Source: Pseudomonadales bacterium (GTDB lineage: Bacteria > Pseudomonadota > Gammaproteobacteria > Pseudomonadales > Azotimanducaceae). Taken from it: 64,000 bases of DNA. A model generated the notes under the pieces. It did not search any database and was not told the DNA's origin. It saw nothing but the letters and a program-made list of their open reading frames with translations. Location of the stretch: assembly GCA_029251375.1 (NCBI GenBank), contig JAQXDL010000049.1, positions 62,001-126,000 on the forward strand. The letters are read 5' to 3'. The position numbers and the translations under genes were made by a program. The first letter of the stretch is position 1. The number at the start of each line of letters is the position of its first letter. Of this stretch, positions 36,230 to 43,836 are shown piece after piece.

Positions 36230-37080
36230 TAGCCGGTTCCAGATTCCAGTTCTTTGATATATGCATCGACTAACCAGCCAGAGATTGACACCATTGCGGG
36301 CTTGTTGGGCATACTCTTATAGTTGAACCATTGTGCGTCAGCGATTTCTTCTTCTTGGATGTTAATTTCGCCACTGTCATAGTCTGCGATAAAACCCAGC
36401 ATAAGAGAGTTTGGGAATGGCCAAGCTTGGCTTTTAAAGTACCTTAGATTCTTTACTTTAAGTCCAACCTCTTCCATAACTTCTCGGTGAACAGTCTCTT
36501 CGATGGATTCTCCAGGCTCAACAAAACCGGCAAGGGTAGAATAGAAGTTGCCTTTTGCATGTGCGCTCTTGGCAAGGAGTACCTCTTCACCACGAGTAAT
36601 AAGAACGATAATTGAGGGCGAAAGCCTAGGATAGAACATGTGGCCGCAATCAACACATTTTCTTGAGCGGTCGGCTTCTGCATCGCCGGTTGGTTTGCCG
36701 CATTGGCCGCAGAAGCGATGATTTTGGTACCAATCAGCTATTTGTTTGGCTTTGCCAATTAGGTTAAACGTTTGTTCATCGACAGAGCCAAGGAACGTCC
36801 ACAGGGTTCCGAAGGTATATCCTTCAGGTTCATCAGCGTCGGGATCAACCTCGTCGCAATATATGGGGATGCCATGCACGCTACCTAGGTAGTGGCTGGC
36901 TATTTTTTCGACATTAAGCCATTGAAACTCGTCGCCAATGAGTGGTCGCCAAGGACTCGCGTCATCTATTGAGAGCACTTCTCCATCCGAAATGACAATG
37001 TGAAAGCTCTTATCCGAATCAGTCTGATTGTCGGCGCTCGAGACGAAGTCTTCAATGAGTCTAATATGTTCCCATTCCAT
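36229..37080 (-). CDS. nudC: NAD(H)/NAD-RNA pyrophosphatase NudC
   Basis: Nudix hydrolase that cleaves NADH and removes NAD caps from RNA. A zinc ribbon (CGQCGKPTG...CVDCGHMFYPR) precedes the Nudix box GFVEPGESIEETVHREVMEEVGL. The family signature after the box is SQPWPFP in most members; here it reads SQAWPFPNSLMLGF, with Ala for Pro. 283 aa. Starts a coupled run nudC-modA-modB-modC-srkA. A 12-nt tandem repeat lies 44 nt upstream of the start. Confidence 0.94.
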   Translation of the reverse strand: MEWEHIRLIEDFVSSADNQTDSDKSFHIVISDGEVLSIDDASPWRPLIGDEFQWLNVEKIASHYLGSVHGIPIYCDEVDPDADEPEGYTFGTLWTFLGSVDEQTFNLIGKAKQIADWYQNHRFCGQCGKPTGDAEADRSRKCVDCGHMFYPRLSPSIIVLITRGEEVLLAKSAHAKGNFYSTLAGFVEPGESIEETVHREVMEEVGLKVKNLRYFKSQAWPFPNSLMLGFIADYDSGEINIQEEEIADAQWFNYKSMPNKPAMVSISGWLVDAYIKELESGTG

Positions 37081-37123
37081 GACCTGTAACCTTTTGAAAA
37101 ATTGAATGCCGTGAACTTTATCA

Positions 37124-37171
37124 TAGGGGCTATGGTAGGGGCTATGGTAGGGGCTATAGTGAGGGCAATAG
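37124..37171. repeat. 12-nt tandem repeat (4 copies) between nudC and comF
   Basis: TAGGGGCTATGG at 37124-37135 and 37136-37147 (identical), TAGGGGCTATAG at 37148-37159, and a diverged unit at 37160-37171. The array occupies about a third of the 141-bp intergenic region upstream of nudC, where its promoter would be expected. Confidence 0.95.
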
Positions 37172-37221
37172 CAAGGTTCTTAGTAACGGTCAAAGTCAAA
37201 GTACGCCAGCAAACAACTTGG

Positions 37222-37923
37222 TTACTGATGTGGTGTTCTGGCAATACAAACCACCTGCACATCGGCGGCACCTTGTTTAACCAGAACCCGGCTTAACTCT
37301 GCAACAGTCTCTGTTGTTGTAACAACGTCATCTATGATGCCGACACGGGCATTTTGGAAATCGGTCTCGCAGACAAAGGCGCCGGAAATATTATGTTTCC
37401 TTGCGTGGCGTGAGAGTAGCTTTTGCTCGTCGGTTGCCTTGATTCGACGGCAAGCGCGACCGATAACGGGGGTCGCGGTTTCGGCTGCGATGACCTGTGC
37501 GATTTCTAAGGCTTGATTGAAACCTCTTATCTTAAGTCGCTCACTGTGTAACGGCACCGGAACCCAAACGTCGGGGTAGCGTAGATGGTGCTTGATATAC
37601 TGTCTGGCCAAAATTTTTGACAGGACTCTACCGAAGGCGAGCTGCTGACTATTCTTGAATTGGGCAATCATTTTGTCCATTGGCGGGCGATATTCAAAAG
37701 CAGCAAAACAGTGTGAAAAGGGCGGTGGCGATACTAAACAATGACCACAGAGTTCCTGAGATTCTGGTAGCGTTAATCCGCACTGCCAGCAAGCGTAGTG
37801 GCTAAACGGTAGGTCAAGTTCACAGCCGATGCAGATGTCGATAGATCGCTTGGTCGGTGATAGGCAGAGAACGCAGCGTCCAGGTAGGAGGTTGTACAGG
37901 ATCCTGTCGAGCCAGTTTGTCAT
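37222..37923 (-). CDS. comF: ComF-family phosphoribosyltransferase-like protein
   Basis: Competence-associated protein with an N-terminal zinc finger (CVLCLSPTKRSIDICIGC; CWQCG...CGHC) and a C-terminal PRTase domain whose PRPP loop is VGIIDDVVTTTETV. WVPVPLHSERLKIRGFNQALEIA is the family hallmark. ATG 37923 (233 aa) fits family length; an upstream start at 37998 adds 25 unlikely residues. ComF links DNA uptake to genome recombination in naturally competent bacteria; with the type IV pilus genes in this window, competence is possible. Confidence 0.93.
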   Translation of the reverse strand: MTNWLDRILYNLLPGRCVLCLSPTKRSIDICIGCELDLPFSHYACWQCGLTLPESQELCGHCLVSPPPFSHCFAAFEYRPPMDKMIAQFKNSQQLAFGRVLSKILARQYIKHHLRYPDVWVPVPLHSERLKIRGFNQALEIAQVIAAETATPVIGRACRRIKATDEQKLLSRHARKHNISGAFVCETDFQNARVGIIDDVVTTTETVAELSRVLVKQGAADVQVVCIARTPHQ

Positions 37924-38124
37924 TGATGAGTTCCGCTTTTTGATGATGCCTGTGTTAACCAACTCTTGCCGAGTTAGGTTGTTGGGCGGTCGATACAAAG
38001 CAGCTTAGCGGTAAGCTTACTTTGTTGATGTCGTATCTGTTTCGACGTTTTGTAAGCGATGGGGTCGATATTATGTCAGCGATGGGCTTGTTAATATGTC
38101 CGCACAAATATACTGAAACGCGCG

Positions 38125-38856
38125 CTATTTATTTTCTGGTGGCAGACATAAATGATCAGGATTAACTGTGTCACACGCTGTGACTTTTTTTAAATAGGTT
38201 GACCAAGCGGCAATTTCTGATTTTTGGATCGCATCGACACTGTCAGAAAAAGGTTCTGTGCGACGTAAAAGACGAACGAAGTAGAAGTAAGCGTTGCCCT
38301 GTATCGCCTTAATAATGCTGACCTCACCTTTGCTGCTGTGCGCATTCTCACCGCACTCCATGAGTCGCACAGATGTTGGGTAACCATTTTCGATGCCGGA
38401 GAAGAGATTGAAATGACTAAAGTTAGTGCAAATTTCATTGGCATTTTGTATCTCTCCAAACAGTGCTGAAATTGGATCGATATCATCTAAACCCTGATGT
38501 GCTTCGATGCTGAGTTTGGTGCGCCATGTTTTGTTGTCTTCTTCAGCTGGTATGAAGTCTGCGAGACGGGTGTCGTCGTTGTTAAATTGATAGGAAACTT
38601 TCCAGCCCTCAGGGGGTTTGGCGCGCAGGACCTCAGAAATTGGCGCCTGGCTATCAGTCGATGCCGGTTCGTTGTTGCTAGATGTGTTCTGGCTAGCCAA
38701 ATCTTTTTTGTTAGCGATTGTTCCATTGGAGGCGGCGTTGTTATGTACTTTGCTCTGCTGCAACGCCGTTTCTGAAGTTTGCGCGAAGCATGGGTAGCAA
38801 GACATCAACGCCATGCTGACAAAGAGAAATTGACGCTTGGTGTTAGAGGAAAGCAC
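38125..38856 (-). CDS. Secreted protein of unknown function
   Basis: A 243-aa product not recognised as a known family. It has a Sec signal peptide (FLFVSMALMSCYPCFAQ), then a Ser/Asn/Thr-rich low-complexity segment (about residues 26-75), and a globular C-terminal part (about 78-243) with four Cys, RLMECGE and VTACDTVNPDHLCLP, suggesting disulfides. The start is GTG 38856 with GAAGAAG upstream. It overlaps the upstream TerB-like gene by 14 nt, so the two are co-translated. Confidence 0.6.
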   Translation of the reverse strand: MLSSNTKRQFLFVSMALMSCYPCFAQTSETALQQSKVHNNAASNGTIANKKDLASQNTSSNNEPASTDSQAPISEVLRAKPPEGWKVSYQFNNDDTRLADFIPAEEDNKTWRTKLSIEAHQGLDDIDPISALFGEIQNANEICTNFSHFNLFSGIENGYPTSVRLMECGENAHSSKGEVSIIKAIQGNAYFYFVRLLRRTEPFSDSVDAIQKSEIAAWSTYLKKVTACDTVNPDHLCLPPENK

Positions 38857-39232
38857 CGGCTTCTTCTTCTAAAGAAATTAGGCGGCGTACCCAATTGTCG
38901 ATGAGTTGAAAATCGTTCTCGGCAATCGCAAAGGGCTGGCACAGGTCGCGAAGTAGGCATTGCTCCTCGATTTCAAACGCGCCATCGGCATAAGCAATTC
39001 GAATAAGCGAGATCATAGCGATAGAACGGCTTCGTTTTGTCGAGAACAGATCTTCGATGCCATCAAGGTGAAGATAATGGGGTTCGAAACTGTCATCAAG
39101 GTTCATTTCATGACGCATATCTTCCATCATAATCTTTTCACCGACGGTCAAGTCTCCGTCTGAAACGACAACGTTGTGCGCGAGGCAGATAAAGGCTTCT
39201 TTTTGTTCCTGTGTAAGTGTCGCTAGAAACAT
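38843..39232 (-). CDS. TerB-like helical protein
   Basis: A 129-aa all-helical protein of the TerB/DjlA-N-like type: LTQEQKEAFICLAHNVVVSDGDLTVGEKIMMEDM, then RIAYADGAFEIEEQCLLRDLC. The D-G-x-x-x-x-E pairs are typical of metal-binding acidic positions in TerB. No other tellurite genes are nearby, so a role in tellurite resistance should not be assumed. It overlaps the downstream secreted protein gene. A 14-nt tandem repeat occupies the promoter side. Confidence 0.7.
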   Translation of the reverse strand: MFLATLTQEQKEAFICLAHNVVVSDGDLTVGEKIMMEDMRHEMNLDDSFEPHYLHLDGIEDLFSTKRSRSIAMISLIRIAYADGAFEIEEQCLLRDLCQPFAIAENDFQLIDNWVRRLISLEEEAGAFL

Positions 39233-39261
39233 GTATAACTCAATTATTATTTATTTTTATT

Positions 39262-39339
39262 GTTGAACTATCTTTGTTGAACTATCTTTGTTGAACGATC
39301 TTTTATGTACGATCTTTCATGAACGATCTTTGTCGAACA
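39262..39339. repeat. 14-nt tandem repeat, 5.5 copies, upstream of the TerB-like gene
   Basis: GTTGAACTATCTTT occurs at 39262 and 39276, with diverging copies at 39290, 39304 and 39318 and a partial copy at 39332-39339. It fills half of the 166-bp gap between the protease and TerB-like genes (both on the - strand). The last two bases of each unit keep a CTTT end, so it is a true tandem array. Confidence 0.95.
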
Positions 39340-39398
39340 TTTGATTTTAGATTTGTTGTTGAAAAAACAATCTTTTTTACGACGTTGTTCTCACGATC

Positions 39399-40523
39399 TT
39401 ATTCTGGTGCGGTCAGTGTAACCTCATAATTTCGAATCTGTTCGTTTCGCAACGTCGTCACTTTGACCGTGTCACCAGGTTCGAATCCTTCCAGTAATGA
39501 TAGCAGGCTGTCTTCATTGGTAACAGGTTGGTCGTTGATGGCGATGATAACATCGCCAAGATGTATCTTGCCGCGATTGTCTTCCCTGACACCGATCATG
39601 CCTGCCTTATCTGCAGCGAGACCCTTGCGAACAGATAATATCGCAATGCCTTTTACTCGGAGTCTTGCGGCCCAGTAATCCGTTAGGGTTTCAACGCCCA
39701 TAATGGGACGGTTAAGTTTTCCATGTTCGATCAGTTGAGGAATGATGCGCTTGAGGGTGTTCACCGGAATAGCAAAACCTATTCCAGCACTCGCACCGGA
39801 TGGGCTGTAAATTGCAGTATTTACGCCAACCAATTCACCCATCGAATTGAGTAGCGGGCCGCCGGAGTTACCGGGGTTAATAGCTGCATCTGTTTGAATG
39901 ACGTTTTTAATTGTTCGATTGGTGACAGACTTTATCTCTCGACCCAATGCGCTTACCACGCCGACAGAAAGACTTGTGTCAAGTGAAAAGGGATTGCCGA
40001 TCGCAAGTACTTTACGACCGACTGACAGTTTAGCTGAATCGCCGAGTGGGATCGGTATAAGCGTCTCATCTGGTGCGTCTATTTTAAGTAGCGCGACATC
40101 TTTCTCTGGTGCAATACCAACGATTTCAGCCTCATAGGTTTTACCCGACCCCAAAGTGATCGTGATTTTGTCGGAGCCATGAATGACATGATAATTAGTC
40201 AAAATTAAGCCACTTTCGTGCCAGACGAAGCCGGTGCCGCTGCCTCGAGGTAGCTCCATCACATTGAGGGAAAAGCGTTGTCGCATCAGCTTAGTGTTCG
40301 TGACAAATACAACAGATGGCCCAACGTTTTTGAAAACGGCAATGTTATTGCTTTCATCGTTGGTGAGAAAAGGTAGGTCAGGCATGTTGCCAGAGTTTGG
40401 TTGCGCTGACGTTTCTTCAGTGAGCAAGGGTGCGCTACTTGGTTCGGAAGAATTATTTGTCGCGAGTACCGCAAGGGTTGAAATGGACAAGACAGCAATC
40501 ACGGCAGTATAGAGTTTGTTCAT
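39399..40523 (-). CDS. Trypsin-like serine protease, DegS/HhoB type with one PDZ domain
   Basis: Periplasmic protease of 374 aa with an uncleaved or cleavable N-terminal membrane segment (YTAVIAVLSISTLAVLA). The catalytic triad is His in ILTNYHVIHG, Asp in EKDVALLKI and Ser in NPGNSGGPLL. One PDZ domain follows (about residues 270-370: GKIHLGDVIIAINDQPVTNEDSL). One rather than two PDZ domains points to the DegS-like architecture, but no rseP/rseA is nearby, so an outer-membrane-stress role is only an inference. Confidence 0.9.
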   Translation of the reverse strand: MNKLYTAVIAVLSISTLAVLATNNSSEPSSAPLLTEETSAQPNSGNMPDLPFLTNDESNNIAVFKNVGPSVVFVTNTKLMRQRFSLNVMELPRGSGTGFVWHESGLILTNYHVIHGSDKITITLGSGKTYEAEIVGIAPEKDVALLKIDAPDETLIPIPLGDSAKLSVGRKVLAIGNPFSLDTSLSVGVVSALGREIKSVTNRTIKNVIQTDAAINPGNSGGPLLNSMGELVGVNTAIYSPSGASAGIGFAIPVNTLKRIIPQLIEHGKLNRPIMGVETLTDYWAARLRVKGIAILSVRKGLAADKAGMIGVREDNRGKIHLGDVIIAINDQPVTNEDSLLSLLEGFEPGDTVKVTTLRNEQIRNYEVTLTAPE

Positions 40524-40650
40524 CGTCTAAGTTTGTCATCCTGATCTGGGCAGCCGCGGTTCGTTTGCTGACGAAAGCTGTTGCTTAGAGCTGCCGATTT
40601 ATTCTTGCAAGCGACACGCAAAAAATCGTGCCGCAGGGGTTTCACCGAGC

Positions 40651-42006
40651 TTAGCGAACCGCCGGTGTTATCCGTGAAATGGGCTTGTTCTCAACAATAT
40701 AGTTGTTGAGTCCATAAATGTCATCAGGACTTAGCGATCCAACCGTCTGTTTCAAATTCAAAGTGTCACGAATGTACTGGTAGCGGGCGCTGGCATATTG
40801 GAATTGAGCTAGATAAAGTCTTTGCTGAGCAACCAAGACGTCAACGATGTTTCGTGTGCCAACTTCGTAGCCGGTTTGAGTTGCTTCCAACGCGCTTTGA
40901 CTGGACTCGATACCCTTCAAACGTGCCTTGACCCTTGCAACGTCAGTATTGATTGCAGTGAATAGATTTCGCGTAGTTTCGACGACCTGTCGTTGAGTTA
41001 GGTCAAAGGTTTGTTGAGCTTGTTCTAATTCATAGCCAGCTTGCTTGGCTTGTGATCTTACTGCACCACCGGTATAAATTGGGACATTCAACACAAGTCG
41101 GGCACTGCCTTGTTCGATTGCAGAACCGAGGAAGTTTGGGCCGCCGGAGTTGCTTTCCGAGTAGGCAAGTTGCGCATCCAACGTGGGTAGATGGCGACTT
41201 TTCTTGGAAGAAAGGTTCTGCTGAGCCGCTTTGACCGCCTCTGCCGCTGATATCAAACTGTAGTTACCTTCTAGCGCTCTTTGTACCCAAGCTTCTTCGT
41301 TGTTGGGTTCTGGGTAGCTGACCGGGAAATTATCTGCGAGTCCATCGACTTGATTATAACGCTGGCCTGTTAGTCGTAGCAGTGATTCAAAACTGGTCAC
41401 TTGCAAACCTTCAGATTCAATCACGTTTACCGTTGATGAGTCATATTGAGCGGTTGCTTCCAACACATCGGTAATGGCAACTAAGCCCACATCAAAACGT
41501 TGTTGTACCTGTTCGAGCTGGCGACCAACAGCATCGCGTTCAGCATTTGATGCACTCAAAGCGTCGTTCGCTTCTAATATGGTGAAGTAACTGTCGGAAA
41601 CACGAAAAATCAGCTCCTGCTGGTCAGCCGCGAACTGCGCCATGGCCTGTGCTTCTAAGTTTTTGGATTGCTGAAAGGTATACCAATTCTCTAAGCGAAA
41701 GAGTGGCTGTTGCAACGCTGCTTGCCAGCTATTTTCATTGAAGTTTTGGATAATCTGAGGAGTGGCCGCGGCCAGTGTTCGTCTAACATCGGTGGTATTA
41801 CCCGAAACGCTAATGGCAGGTAGTAAACCAGAGCGCGCTTGCGGTATAACCTCACGTCTAGCCATGTACAGCGCTTTTGCAGCACCGAGCTGGGGGTCAT
41901 TATTGACCGAAAGCTCATAAACTTCGGATAGATCAGACGCCGTAGCATGCAGTCCAAAGAAAGATAAACAACTAAGACCTAATATTTTGACAACTTTCGA
42001 ATTCAT
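40651..42006 (-). CDS. tolC: TolC-family outer-membrane efflux protein
   Basis: Trimeric outer-membrane channel used by efflux pumps and type I secretion. Signal peptide (ILGLSCLSFFGLHATA), then two OEP repeats: SDLSEVYELSVNNDPQLGAAKA and the corresponding second repeat EEAWVQRALEGNYSLISAAEAVKAAQ. GYEVGTRNIVDVLVAQQRLYLAQFQYASARYQYI near the C-terminus is diagnostic of TolC. ATG 42006 has TTAGGAT upstream; an earlier ATG (42024) is less likely. About 451 aa. Confidence 0.94.
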   Translation of the reverse strand: MNSKVVKILGLSCLSFFGLHATASDLSEVYELSVNNDPQLGAAKALYMARREVIPQARSGLLPAISVSGNTTDVRRTLAAATPQIIQNFNENSWQAALQQPLFRLENWYTFQQSKNLEAQAMAQFAADQQELIFRVSDSYFTILEANDALSASNAERDAVGRQLEQVQQRFDVGLVAITDVLEATAQYDSSTVNVIESEGLQVTSFESLLRLTGQRYNQVDGLADNFPVSYPEPNNEEAWVQRALEGNYSLISAAEAVKAAQQNLSSKKSRHLPTLDAQLAYSESNSGGPNFLGSAIEQGSARLVLNVPIYTGGAVRSQAKQAGYELEQAQQTFDLTQRQVVETTRNLFTAINTDVARVKARLKGIESSQSALEATQTGYEVGTRNIVDVLVAQQRLYLAQFQYASARYQYIRDTLNLKQTVGSLSPDDIYGLNNYIVENKPISRITPAVR

Positions 42007-42246
42007 AAACGATCCTAACATCACGTAATCGGCAGCAAGGATACTGATAGAGCGGGGTACATGCCAGTTTCCTGCGATGATTCGTGCTATTTATACGGTT
42101 GATGATAGTGGCATACCTCTATTTTATGCTAATTGTGGCGCTTAGTTAATACAGATATGGCAGATTGCTCAGATGAACGGCTGACGTCGCGTGCGTCTGC
42201 AAACGACGATCAGCTGTTACTTTGACGTTGCTGTTAACTGAAAGGT

Positions 42247-43638
42247 TTAGCCAGCATAGATCTCGGGTTTAGGAAAATCGCCAAGTTTTGCCTCTAGCCA
42301 GGCTGCGACCGCGAGACACTGATCTTCGCGGAATGGTCTGGCCAATATCTGGATACCAGTCGGCATGCCATTTTGGTCCGTCCCGCCACGAATGACGACG
42401 CCAGGCCAGCCTGTCAGGTTGTATGCAATGGTATAGGTATAAGCCATATTGTCTTCTTCCTCACCAAGAGGCAGAGCAGTTTTCGCGTTAACCGGGCAAA
42501 TAAGTATGTCGTAATCCTCAAAGTAGCCGAGCATGGAACTGCGGTAGTTGTCCCAAAGATTGATAACCTGAGCAAATTCCCTTTGGTCTAGAGGTAAACC
42601 CGGTGCGGCTAGATTCGCTTTAATGCGCGGCGAAGGCTCGGTGGTGTGACAGTCTTGCAATAGACCTTCAACCATTTCACCGCCGTCGGCGGAGAAAACT
42701 CGACCGGCAATGAAATTTGTCATTTCAAGCCCCGCAGGCCGCGTATCAGTGACTGTCTGGCCAGCATCCCGTAGCAGCGAAATCGCATTTTCTATGGTGT
42801 CGATGATGTCTTGAGTAGGTGTCTTGATGCCGTTATCGATGTGGTAGCCAAGGCGGAGTTTTGAGACATCAACGTCATCAGGGTCGTGTAATTGCGCGTC
42901 TACCGCGTAGGGGTCAATTTGGTCTGGCCCGGAAATTATCTTCAACAGGTAGCTAAGATCAGACACATATCTTGCCATCGGTCCCGGTTGAGTGAGCGGC
43001 GCAATAAGACCTGAACTGGGTAATGCATTGCCGGTGCAAGGTACCCGACCTGTTGTTGGTTTGATACCTGCGATGCCGCTAAAGTGGCTGGGTAAACGGA
43101 TACTGCCGCCTGTGTCCGTGCCGATGTCAAAAATCGAAGCGCCGGCTGCGATGATAGCGGCCGCGCCGCCACTGCTGCCACCGGGTGTGCGACTAAGATC
43201 ATAGGGGTTTTTTGTTTGACCATAGACAAGATTGTCGGTCTGAAACCACAGGGTAAATTCCGGTGTGTTGGTTTTTCCCAGTAAGATGCCACCGGCACCT
43301 CTTAGCCGCGCGACACAGGTTGCGTCAGGGCCTGGACGGTAATCTTTGCGTCCCATTGTGCCCCAAGTCGTAATCATCTCGCCTGTATCAAGACTGTCTT
43401 TGATGGTCATGGGAATGCCGTGAAGCGGTCCATGCAGATTACCTTGATCCAAATCCGTGTCGGCTTTTTCGGCCAGCTTGATTGCATGCTCCGCGTTGGA
43501 GAGAACGACTGCATTGAGTTGGCCGTTGACCTTTTCGATACGGTCGAGAAAACCACGTACCAGATCGATAGACTTAATCTGTTTTTGCCTGACGGCATTG
43601 GCTATTTCTGTAAGAGGTCGGTCAAAAATCTCCATCAA
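42247..43638 (-). CDS. Amidase signature-family amidohydrolase
   Basis: Ser-cisSer-Lys hydrolase of 463 aa. The catalytic Lys is in IPMTIKDSLDTG, the cis-Ser in the Gly/Ser-rich signature TPGGSSGGAAAIIAAG, and the nucleophile Ser in DTGGSIRLPSHFSG. Related to GatA and AtzF/FAAH-type amidases. It is not a GatA of a transamidosome because no gatB/gatC is present. Substrate unknown. It lies 198 nt downstream of ileS. Confidence 0.92.
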   Translation of the reverse strand: MMEIFDRPLTEIANAVRQKQIKSIDLVRGFLDRIEKVNGQLNAVVLSNAEHAIKLAEKADTDLDQGNLHGPLHGIPMTIKDSLDTGEMITTWGTMGRKDYRPGPDATCVARLRGAGGILLGKTNTPEFTLWFQTDNLVYGQTKNPYDLSRTPGGSSGGAAAIIAAGASIFDIGTDTGGSIRLPSHFSGIAGIKPTTGRVPCTGNALPSSGLIAPLTQPGPMARYVSDLSYLLKIISGPDQIDPYAVDAQLHDPDDVDVSKLRLGYHIDNGIKTPTQDIIDTIENAISLLRDAGQTVTDTRPAGLEMTNFIAGRVFSADGGEMVEGLLQDCHTTEPSPRIKANLAAPGLPLDQREFAQVINLWDNYRSSMLGYFEDYDILICPVNAKTALPLGEEEDNMAYTYTIAYNLTGWPGVVIRGGTDQNGMPTGIQILARPFREDQCLAVAAWLEAKLGDFPKPEIYAG

Positions 43639-43836
43639 TTTTTCCTTTCACAAAACACGGAATGTCTAGCGCTACAATGAGTTTCGCTTTGCTAGATCAT
43701 AACCGGTGATTGATGGGCTTGCACATCAAGAAGTGAGGGGGCAAAACAGGGCAAGAAGCAATCATTTACAAGCAAATCAGATTGCAATCATCGATGCTGA
43801 AATGAACACCGACGATTGCCAAAGTAAGTTAGCTGA

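Noticed and set aside
37102-37296. Small membrane protein on the + strand with GAMV repeats
   Set aside because: It is simply the 12-nt tandem repeat read in frame, overlaps the comF end, and has no ribosome-binding site.
38843-39232. Tellurite-resistance operon
   Set aside because: Only a single TerB-like protein is present, with no terA, terC, terD or terZ; TerB-like domains occur in many unrelated contexts.
39262-39339. CRISPR array
   Set aside because: Units are only 14 nt and directly adjacent with no spacers; no cas genes are present. The same applies to the other six arrays.
39356-39385. Hairpin followed by TTTTTT as a terminator
   Set aside because: The stem (TTGTT/AACAA) is short and A/T-only, and it is oriented on the + strand whereas the surrounding genes are on the - strand.
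39470-39490. TTCGAATCC string resembling the T-loop of a tRNA
   Set aside because: It lies inside the DegS-like protease coding frame (coding for GDTVKV region), and no acceptor, D or anticodon stems can be drawn around it.
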